Source: Lachnospiraceae bacterium UBA7012 (GTDB lineage: Bacteria; Bacillota; Clostridia; Lachnospirales; Lachnospiraceae). From it: DNA of 28,706 nt. Positions 23,220 through 28,706 of this stretch are shown piece after piece; the stretch's first letter is position 1, and each line of letters starts with the position of its first letter. The position numbers and the translations under genes were made by a program. The stretch lies in NCBI GenBank assembly GCA_002449595.1, contig DJXE01000108.1:20622-49327 (forward strand). The letters run 5' to 3'. The notes below the pieces were generated by a model that saw nothing but the letters and a program-made list of their open reading frames with translations, did no database searches and was not told the DNA's origin.

Positions 23220-24374
23220 ATGGATTTTATGTTGGACAAACAGCACGAAATGGCCAGGAACCTTTTCAGAGAGTTTGCTGAGAAGGAAGTTAAACCGCGT
23301 GCGATCGATGTTGACGAGACCGAGATCTTCCCTCGCGACACCGTTGAGAAAATGGCGAAGTACGGCTTCATGGGCATCACCGTTCCGAAGGAATACGGCG
23401 GACAGGGCTGCGATCCTCTGACGTACGCGATGTGCGTCGAAGAGCTCGCGAAGGTCTGCGGCACGACCGCAGTTATCGTCTCCGCGCACAGCTCCCTTTG
23501 CTGCGACCCGATCCTGTTCTGGGGCACGGAAGAGCAGAAGCAGAAATACCTTGTCCCGCTCGCAAAGGGCGAGAAGATCGGCGCGTTCGGCCTGACCGAG
23601 CCCGGCGCCGGCACGGATGCGCAGGGCGTCCAGACCAGAGCGGTGAAGGACGGCGATTCCTACATCCTGAACGGTTCCAAGTGCTTCATCACGAACGGTA
23701 AGGAAGCGGATGTCTACATCATCATCGCTTACACCGACATCGTCGAGGACAAGAAAGGCAGAAAGAAAAAGGTCTTCTCCGCGTTCATCGTCGAGAAGGA
23801 TACGCCCGGCTTCACCTTCGGCACGAAGGAGAACAAGATGGGTATCCGCGGCTCTTCCACGTATGAGCTGATCTTCCAGGATTGCCGCATCCCGGCTGCG
23901 AACCTGCTTGGTCAGGAGGGCAAGGGCTTTTCTTACGCGATGCACACGCTGGACGGCGGCCGTATCGGTATCGCCGCACAGGCGCTCGGCCTCGCGGAAG
24001 GTGCTCTCGAGAGGACCGTCGCGTACGTCAAGGAGAGAAAACAGTTTGGCAGAGCGATCGGCGCTTTCCAGAACACGCAGTTCCAGCTCGCTGAGATGGC
24101 GACGAACGTCGAAGCTGCGCAGATGATGGTTTACAAGGCAGCGATGGCGAAGGCGACGCAGTCCCGCTACTCCGTGGAAGCTGCGAAGGCGAAGCTCTTT
24201 GCGGCACAGACCGCGATGGACGTGACGACCAAGGCAGTCCAGCTGTTCGGCGGCTACGGCTACATCAGAGAGTACGAAGTGGAGCGCATGATGCGCGACG
24301 CGAAGATCACGGAGATCTACGAAGGTACCTCCGAAGTTCAGAGAATGGTCATCAGCGGCGCCCTGCTCGCATAA
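23220..24374 (+). CDS. bcd: butyryl-CoA dehydrogenase
   Basis: A 384-residue flavin-dependent acyl-CoA dehydrogenase that reduces crotonyl-CoA to butyryl-CoA. The N-terminus MDFMLDKQHEMARNLFREFA, the flavin-binding FGLTEPGAGTDAQG, and the catalytic base Glu368 in EIYEGTSEVQR are all present; length and Glu position fit short-chain dehydrogenases of Clostridia. The start at 23220 has GAGGT five bases upstream; upstream in-frame sequence runs through a hairpin and is not credible. etfB and etfA follow directly. In anaerobes the Bcd/Etf complex uses NADH to reduce crotonyl-CoA and ferredoxin together (electron bifurcation), giving the cell energy through ferredoxin. Confidence 0.95.
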   Translation: MDFMLDKQHEMARNLFREFAEKEVKPRAIDVDETEIFPRDTVEKMAKYGFMGITVPKEYGGQGCDPLTYAMCVEELAKVCGTTAVIVSAHSSLCCDPILFWGTEEQKQKYLVPLAKGEKIGAFGLTEPGAGTDAQGVQTRAVKDGDSYILNGSKCFITNGKEADVYIIIAYTDIVEDKKGRKKKVFSAFIVEKDTPGFTFGTKENKMGIRGSSTYELIFQDCRIPAANLLGQEGKGFSYAMHTLDGGRIGIAAQALGLAEGALERTVAYVKERKQFGRAIGAFQNTQFQLAEMATNVEAAQMMVYKAAMAKATQSRYSVEAAKAKLFAAQTAMDVTTKAVQLFGGYGYIREYEVERMMRDAKITEIYEGTSEVQRMVISGALLA

Positions 24375-24414
24375 CCGGCAGTGCAGATTCAGTATATAAG
24401 GAGAATTCGATAAC

Positions 24415-25200
24415 ATGAAAATCGTTGTTTGTATTAAACAGGTTCCGGATACTGCCGGCGGCGTTAAGTTCAAACCCGACGGAACTCTGGACAGAGCTGC
24501 GATGCTTGCGATCATGAACCCGGATGACAAGGCGGGCCTGGAAGCGGCACTGAGGCTGAAAGATCAGTACGGCGCGGAAGTTACGGTTCTGACCATGGGC
24601 CTTCCGAAGGCGGACGATATGCTGCGCGAAGCACTCGCGATGGGTGCGGACAATGCGATCCTCCTGACCGACAGAAGACTCGGCGGCGCGGATACGTGGG
24701 CGACCTCATCCTCCATCGCCGGCGCACTCAGAAACCTTGAATATGACCTGATCATCACCGGCCGTCAGGCGATCGACGGTGATACCGCGCAGGTCGGACC
24801 GCAGATCTCCGAGCACCTCGGCATTCCGCTGATCTCCTACGCGGAAGACCTGAAGGTCGAAGGCGACAGCGTCATCGTGAAGCGCCAGTTCGAAGACAGA
24901 TACCACATCGTCAAGGCGAAGATGCCCTGCCTCGTCACAGCGCTTGCAGAGCTCAATGAGCCCCGCTACATGACGCCCGGCGGAATCGTCGACGCACTCG
25001 CGAAGGAAGTCACTGTCTGGGGCAGAGACGAGCTGAAGGACGTCGATGACAGCAACATCGGCCTCAAGGGCTCCCCGACCCAGATCGCGAAGGCTTCCGA
25101 CAAGGTCAAGAAGGGCGCGGGCCAGAAGGTCGTCCTCGACAGCGCGGAAGAGTCCGCACAGTTCATCTTCGACAAGCTGGCTGAGAAGCACATCATCTAA
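24415..25200 (+). CDS. etfB: electron transfer flavoprotein beta subunit
   Basis: A 261-residue EtfB opening MKIVVCIKQVPDTAGGVKF, with the AMP/FAD-binding ITGRQAIDGDTAQVGPQ segment and the C-terminal arm that wraps the alpha subunit. It pairs with EtfA to pass electrons from NADH to butyryl-CoA dehydrogenase and, in bifurcating versions, to ferredoxin. AAGGAG precedes the start by about 12 bases. It follows bcd by 40 bases and is followed by etfA after 33 bases, the usual arrangement in butyrate producers. That it is of the bifurcating type is inferred from context. Confidence 0.96.
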   Translation: MKIVVCIKQVPDTAGGVKFKPDGTLDRAAMLAIMNPDDKAGLEAALRLKDQYGAEVTVLTMGLPKADDMLREALAMGADNAILLTDRRLGGADTWATSSSIAGALRNLEYDLIITGRQAIDGDTAQVGPQISEHLGIPLISYAEDLKVEGDSVIVKRQFEDRYHIVKAKMPCLVTALAELNEPRYMTPGGIVDALAKEVTVWGRDELKDVDDSNIGLKGSPTQIAKASDKVKKGAGQKVVLDSAEESAQFIFDKLAEKHII

Positions 25201-25233
25201 ACAACCGTATTGAACATATTATTGGAGGAAACC

Positions 25234-26286
25234 ATGTCTTTAGAAGAATACAAAGGAGTATTTATCTTCGCCCAGCAGGTTGACAACGAGGTCAGCAGCA
25301 TCGCCCTCGAGCTTCTCGGCAAGGCGAAGGATCTGGCGCAGGATCTCGATGAGAAGAAGGTCACTGCGGTCCTCATCGGCTCCGAGGTCGGCGGCCTGAC
25401 TGACACGCTCGCGGCTTACGGCGCGGACCGCGTCATCGTCGTTGACGATCCTGAGCTGAAGGATTACAGAACAGAGCCCTACGCACACGCGCTGGCTTCT
25501 GTTGTAAAAGAGTTCAAGCCTGAGATCCTGCTGATTGGCGCAACCGCCATCGGCCGTGACCTCGGCCCCCGCGTCTCCGCCCGCATCCACACCGGCCTGA
25601 CGGCGGACTGCACGCAGCTCGACATCGGCGATTTCCCGCTCGTTGCCGTTCCCGGACAGGAAGACAAGCAGAAGCATAAACAGCTGCTCATGACCCGTCC
25701 CGCATTCGGCGGCAACACGATCGCGACGATTGCATGCCCTGACTTCCGTCCTCAGATGGCGACGGTCCGTCCCGGCGTTATGCAGAAGATCGTTCCGATC
25801 GAAGGCGCGAAGGCTGAGATCGTCAACTACAACCCCGGCTTTGAGAAGAACAGCTGCTACACCGAGATCCTTGAGGTCGTGAAGCAGGTCTCCCAGGTCG
25901 CGGATATCCAGGATGCCAAGATCCTTGTCTCCGGCGGCCGCGGTGTCGGCAGCGCCGAGAACTTCGCACTCCTCGACGAGCTGGCGGAAGCGCTGCACGC
26001 TACGGTCAGCTGCTCCCGTGCAGTCGTTGATTCCGGCTGGAAGCCGAAGGATCTGCAGGTCGGCCAGACCGGCAAGACCGTCCGTCCGAAGGTCTACTTC
26101 GCGATCGGCATCTCCGGTGCGATCCAGCACGTGGCAGGTATGGAAGAGTCCGATCTCATCATTGCGATCAACAAAGACGAGAACGCTCCGATCTTCGACG
26201 TCGCTGACTTCGGTATCGTCGGCGATCTGAACCAGATCGTTCCGCTCCTGACCAGGAAGATCCAGGCTGCGGCGGCGCAGAAGTGA
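25234..26286 (+). CDS. etfA: electron transfer flavoprotein alpha subunit
   Basis: A 350-residue EtfA. The N-terminal domain (about 1-200) carries ILLIGATAIGRDLGPRVSAR, and the C-terminal FAD domain has LVSGGRGVGS, SRAVVDSGW, VGQTGKTVRP and YFAIGISGAIQHVAGM through INKDENAPIFDVADFGIVGD, all typical. The start at 25234 is chosen because TTGGAGGAAACC precedes it; an upstream in-frame alternative start at 25210 lies before this site. It is the last gene of the operon: a strong hairpin follows at 26341-26363. Together with EtfB it feeds Bcd. Confidence 0.96.
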   Translation: MSLEEYKGVFIFAQQVDNEVSSIALELLGKAKDLAQDLDEKKVTAVLIGSEVGGLTDTLAAYGADRVIVVDDPELKDYRTEPYAHALASVVKEFKPEILLIGATAIGRDLGPRVSARIHTGLTADCTQLDIGDFPLVAVPGQEDKQKHKQLLMTRPAFGGNTIATIACPDFRPQMATVRPGVMQKIVPIEGAKAEIVNYNPGFEKNSCYTEILEVVKQVSQVADIQDAKILVSGGRGVGSAENFALLDELAEALHATVSCSRAVVDSGWKPKDLQVGQTGKTVRPKVYFAIGISGAIQHVAGMEESDLIIAINKDENAPIFDVADFGIVGDLNQIVPLLTRKIQAAAAQK

Positions 26287-26340
26287 TCTTTCACTGAAAC
26301 GTAATATAATGTATTTTTGAGACCACAACACAACAGAAGG

Positions 26341-26370
26341 CAGCCGGCTGTTTCAGCCGGCTGTCTTTCC
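26341..26370 (+). terminator. terminator of the butyrate operon
   Basis: CAGCCGGCTG (26341-26350) and the same self-complementary 10-mer at 26354-26363 form a perfect stem with loop TTT, followed by TCTTTCC. Confidence 0.8.
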
Positions 26371-26399
26371 ACCTGAGAAAGCGGGAGAGAAACACTACA

Positions 26400-27539
26400 A
26401 TGAACAGCGGGAAGACGATCCTTGATTTTGAGACGGTAGCGCTTTTCGACGAGGAAAACGCGATCCGTATTATCGATCAGACGAAGCTGCCGGGCACGAC
26501 GGAACTGATCGACCTGAAGACGGCGGAGGAGATCTGGGACGCGATCTATCTCCTCAAGGTGCGCGGGGCGCCGGCGATCGGCGTCACGGCGGCGTTCGGC
26601 ATCTATCTGCTGACGAAGCAGGTGGAGATCGCTGACGATACGCCGGAGAAGCACGCGGAGAATTTTGAGACACTGAAGGCGGTGTTTGAGAAACAGAAGG
26701 ACTATCTGGATTCCTCCAGGCCGACCGCGGTGAATCTCTCCTGGGCGCTGCGGCGCATGGAGAAGGTGTTCCTCGCCTGCGGTGAGGATGAGAGCCTGAC
26801 GATGGCGCAGGTGAAAGAGCGCCTGCGCGAGGAGGCGGTGAGGATTCGCGAAGAGGACGTGGCGGTCTGCCGCAGCATCGGCGAGTACGGCCTGACGCTC
26901 TTAAAGCCCGGCGACGGCGTGCTGACGCACTGCAATGCCGGACAGCTCGCGACCATCAAGTACGGGACGGCGACGGCACCGATCTATCTGGCACAGGAAA
27001 AGGGCTATGGCCTCAGAGTCTTCTGCGATGAGACGCGGCCGCTGCTGCAGGGCGCGCGGCTGACGGCCTACGAGCTGCATGCCGCCGGCGTCGACGTGAC
27101 GCTCCTGTGCGACAACATGTCGGCCTCCCTGATGAAGACCGGCCGCGTGCAGGCGGTCTTTGTCGGCTGCGACCGCGTGGCCGCGAATGGAGACGCCGCG
27201 AACAAGATCGGCACCAGCGTTGTGGCGACGATCGCGGCGCGCTATCACGTGCCGTTCTATGTATGCGCTCCGACCTCTACGATCGACATGTCGCTGGCCT
27301 CCGGGGACGAGATCGTGATCGAGCAGAGAAAGCCCGAAGAGGTCACGGAGATGTGGTATAAGGAGCGCATGGCGCCGGAGGGGATCTCTGTGTATAATCC
27401 GGCGTTTGACGTGACGGATCATGACCTGATCACAGGGATCATTACTGAGTACGGGATCGCACGGGCACCCTATACGGAGTCGCTGAGGGAGATCTTCCGC
27501 AGGAAGGAAGCGGAGAGCGGCAGCCGGATACGGATATGA
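26400..27539 (+). CDS. mtnA: S-methyl-5-thioribose-1-phosphate isomerase
   Basis: A 379-residue cytoplasmic enzyme that isomerises methylthioribose 1-phosphate to methylthioribulose 1-phosphate, salvaging the by-product of S-adenosylmethionine use. Family signatures are VRGAPAIGVTAAFGIY, the catalytic Cys178 in THCNAGQLATIKYGT and Asp258 in VGCDRVAANGDAANKIGT. The close relatives are eIF2B-like subunits, but the Cys and Asp point to the isomerase; a 5-deoxyribose 1-phosphate isomerase role is also possible, as in related salvage shunts. The ribosome site (GGGAGAG) is moderate. No other methionine-salvage gene lies in the window; the gene follows the butyrate terminator and ends at its own. 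Confidence 0.93.
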   Translation: MNSGKTILDFETVALFDEENAIRIIDQTKLPGTTELIDLKTAEEIWDAIYLLKVRGAPAIGVTAAFGIYLLTKQVEIADDTPEKHAENFETLKAVFEKQKDYLDSSRPTAVNLSWALRRMEKVFLACGEDESLTMAQVKERLREEAVRIREEDVAVCRSIGEYGLTLLKPGDGVLTHCNAGQLATIKYGTATAPIYLAQEKGYGLRVFCDETRPLLQGARLTAYELHAAGVDVTLLCDNMSASLMKTGRVQAVFVGCDRVAANGDAANKIGTSVVATIAARYHVPFYVCAPTSTIDMSLASGDEIVIEQRKPEEVTEMWYKERMAPEGISVYNPAFDVTDHDLITGIITEYGIARAPYTESLREIFRRKEAESGSRIRI

Positions 27540-27546
27540 ACAAAGG

Positions 27547-27577
27547 AAAAGGCTCGTGAGGTGATCACGGGCCTTTT
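27547..27577 (+). terminator. intrinsic terminator of mtnA
   Basis: AAAAGGCTCGTGA (27547-27559) pairs with TCACGGGCCTTTT (27565-27577), 13 pairs with one G-U, loop GGTGA, ending in a T-run. Confidence 0.85.
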
Positions 27578-27595
27578 GAGCGATAAGAGATTAAC

Positions 27596-27635
27596 AAAAA
27601 GGCTTTGCTGGTCAGATGCGACCTGCAAAGCCTTT
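27596..27635 (-). terminator. terminator of the tRNA-Arg gene
   Basis: AAAGGCTTTGC (27598-27608) and GCAAAGCCTTT (27625-27635) are perfect inverted repeats with GGTC/GACC pairing inside. On the minus strand the hairpin ends in TTTTT. It lies 7 bases after the mature tRNA. Confidence 0.88.
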
Positions 27636-27642
27636 GTTTCGA

Positions 27643-27716
27643 TGTAAGTGACAAGATTCGAACTCGCGACCTTCTGGTCCGTAGCCAGACGCTCTATCCA
27701 GCTGAGCTACACTTAC
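27643..27716 (-). tRNA. tRNA-Arg (anticodon ACG)
   Basis: Read on the minus strand, this 74-base stretch folds into a cloverleaf. The acceptor stem is GTAAGTG/CACTTAC, the D arm is GCTC-AGCTGGATA-GAGC, and the anticodon stem TCTGG/CCAGA holds the loop CTACGGA, giving anticodon ACG (Arg, normally edited to ICG). The T arm is GCGAG-TTCGAAT-CTTGT, using two G-U pairs, and A is the discriminator. CCA is not encoded. The gene is a single unit with its own promoter and terminator. Confidence 0.95.
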
Positions 27717-27727
27717 ACAACAACGAT

Positions 27728-27755
27728 ATTTTAGCAGATAGGATCGATTTGTCAA
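27728..27755 (-). promoter_or_regulatory. promoter of tRNA-Arg
   Basis: On the minus strand TTGACA (27750-27755), a 16-base spacer and TAAAAT (27728-27733) lie just upstream of the tRNA, so the precursor would have a 5' leader of only about five bases. Confidence 0.8.
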
Positions 27756-27843
27756 GCGGCAGAAGAACAATTTTGATATGGAACCGCCGGGAAACAGATC
27801 GCCTCCTGCGAAACAGGCATAAAACGATATGATAACGGGGGTC

Positions 27844-27875
27844 GCGGTGCCGCGGCAGGAGTGCTCCGGCACCGC
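27844..27875 (+). other. leader hairpin upstream of the LacI-type gene
   Basis: GCGGTGCCG (27844-27852) pairs with CGGCACCGC (27867-27875). It lies before the ribosome site AGGAGGT (27893-27899) of the regulator gene. No T-run follows. Confidence 0.5.
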
Positions 27876-27908
27876 TGTTACATGCCTGTAGCAGGAGGTA
27901 TGACAAAA

Positions 27909-28538
27909 ATGGCAGTATTACTAAAAGAGATCGCGAAAGTGGCGGGCGTGTCCGTCTCTACCGTGAGCAAAGCACTGCGCGATCACAGCGACATCAGTTC
28001 ACATACCAAAGCCTTGATAAAGCAGACAGCGGAGAGTATGGGATACTATGATGACAAGGGCAGGAAGGAACAGAAAAAGAGGCGGGCTGTCCTGAAGCAC
28101 GTCGGGATCATTATTCCGGGCGGTGCTTCCGCGCGGCGCGCGGAGGAGGAAGTAACGATCTCCTCCTATTTCGTGACCGTGATGGAAGAGAGCGGTTATG
28201 ACTGTACCTTTCTGATCGAAGATTCGGAGCTGTCCTATATGACCCGGATCCGGATCGGAAGTCTCGATGGCGTGTGCATCATCGGCGCACAGAGACGGAA
28301 GGCGGATATGCTGATCCTCGCCGACGAACTGTGCAAGGAGGGCATCGCCGTCGTGACGGTGGATTACAGCTATCACGGCATCTGCGCCGTCTTGCACGAT
28401 GCAGCGACGACAGGCAGGCGCAACAACGCAAAGCTGGGAGAGGAGGCTGCGAGGCTCCTGATCCGCAGGATCGAGCGCGAGCCCGAGGCGGCCGAGCACA
28501 TCCGGATCCCGGGAATTCCTCAGCAGGACAACAGCTGA
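27909..28538 (+). CDS. LacI-family regulator with shortened ligand domain
   Basis: A 209-residue protein whose first 55 residues are a LacI-type DNA-binding head: KEIAKVAGVSVSTVSKALRD followed by a hinge-like helix (TKALIKQTAESMGY). The start at 27909 stands nine bases after AGGAGGT; an ATG at 27900 touches that site. After a basic linker come the first strands of a periplasmic-binding-like fold (HVGIIIPGG, SYFVTVMEESGYDCTFLIED, LDGVCIIGA, IAVVTVDY), then directly a C-terminal-like segment (AKLGEEAARLLIRRIE). Full LacI proteins have about 330 residues, so roughly 110-120 seem to be missing from the middle while the frame stays open. DNA binding may persist; sugar sensing may not. A terminator follows at 28563-28598. 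Confidence 0.8.
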   Translation: MAVLLKEIAKVAGVSVSTVSKALRDHSDISSHTKALIKQTAESMGYYDDKGRKEQKKRRAVLKHVGIIIPGGASARRAEEEVTISSYFVTVMEESGYDCTFLIEDSELSYMTRIRIGSLDGVCIIGAQRRKADMLILADELCKEGIAVVTVDYSYHGICAVLHDAATTGRRNNAKLGEEAARLLIRRIEREPEAAEHIRIPGIPQQDNS

Positions 28539-28562
28539 GGCAGCATTACATGAACTGAAGGG

Positions 28563-28598
28563 CAGCCGTCCGGCCATGAGGCGCGGGCGGCTGTTTTT
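28563..28598 (+). terminator. intrinsic terminator of the LacI-type gene
   Basis: CAGCCGTCC (28563-28571) pairs with GGGCGGCTG (28585-28593) with one G-U, followed by five T. Confidence 0.8.
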
Positions 28599-28625
28599 CC
28601 GGGCGAAATACTCGTGGTTTTTTTG

Positions 28626-28654
28626 TTGACACTGAAAAAGCTGTACTATATAAT
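28626..28654 (+). promoter_or_regulatory. consensus promoter of a tRNA gene
   Basis: Perfect TTGACA (28626-28631), 17-base spacer and perfect TATAAT (28649-28654). Transcription should start near 28661, about 22 bases before the tRNA. Confidence 0.92.
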
Positions 28655-28682
28655 AACATGTGCGTCCTGAACAGGGGAAAGC

Positions 28683-28706
28683 CGGGGTGTGGCTCAGTTT
28701 GGCTAG
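28683..28706 (+). tRNA. partial tRNA, probably tRNA-Pro, cut by window end
   Basis: The last 24 bases match the 5' part of a tRNA: a seven-base acceptor strand CGGGGTG, then TG, the D-stem GCTC and a D-loop AGTTTGGCTAG with the invariant GG. The CGGGGTG start is typical of tRNA-Pro in Bacillota, but the anticodon lies outside the window, so the identity is tentative. A perfect promoter precedes it. Confidence 0.7.

Noticed and set aside
27605..27872. Short proteins on either strand over the tRNA-Arg region
   Set aside because: They overlap a well-formed tRNA, its promoter and terminator, and have no ribosome sites.

Overview
The window looks like a chromosomal segment of a GC-rich, butyrate-producing member of the Clostridia (Bacillota), most like Lachnospiraceae. 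The main reasons are a complete acetyl-CoA-to-butyryl-CoA operon (thl-crt-hbd-bcd-etfB-etfA), a long-form hibernation factor, Gram-positive envelope proteins (lipoproteins, L,D-transpeptidase, D,D-carboxypeptidase, SH3-NlpC/P60) and strong Shine-Dalgarno sites on most genes. The assignment is an inference from gene content. No phage, transposon or CRISPR is visible.

Region 1 (1-5340): a small two-helix membrane protein, a phosphohexomutase, then an MBOAT O-acyltransferase and a membrane-anchored SGNH-like protein, which together look like a pair that O-acylates an exported glycan. Between the last two lies the strangest element of the window: eight full and one partial AT-rich tandem units of 52 or 54 bp (3676-4130). 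Each carries a potential hairpin and a tiny reading frame, and the array runs nearly into the start codon of the SGNH gene.

Region 2 (5392-19079): mostly envelope and secreted proteins. In order: an endonuclease/exonuclease/phosphatase-fold protein (minus strand), a divergent metallophosphoesterase lipoprotein, a zinc-ribbon membrane protein coupled to a TPM-domain protein, a DUF3048 lipoprotein, an acyltransferase-3 protein, an L,D-transpeptidase, a MORN-repeat protein (minus strand), a D,D-carboxypeptidase and an SH3/NlpC-P60 hydrolase. Several carry long acidic Ala/Glu/Thr-rich spacers. Three genes in regions 1 and 2 (MBOAT, metallophosphoesterase, carboxypeptidase) have a -10 box six to eight bases before the start codon and no ribosome binding site, suggesting leaderless mRNAs.

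Region 3 (19120-26368): hpf, then the butyrate operon behind a TTGAAA-17-TATAAT promoter. A Rex-like operator sits on its predicted start point, and GC-rich hairpins lie in some of the intercistronic gaps. The operon condenses two acetyl-CoA, reduces, dehydrates, and reduces crotonyl-CoA through the Bcd/Etf complex. The final butyrate-releasing step is not in this window.

Region 4 (26400-28706): a stand-alone mtnA, a tRNA-Arg(ACG) on the minus strand with its own promoter and terminator, a LacI-type regulator lacking much of its ligand-binding domain, and a consensus promoter driving a tRNA (probably tRNA-Pro) that is cut by the window end.
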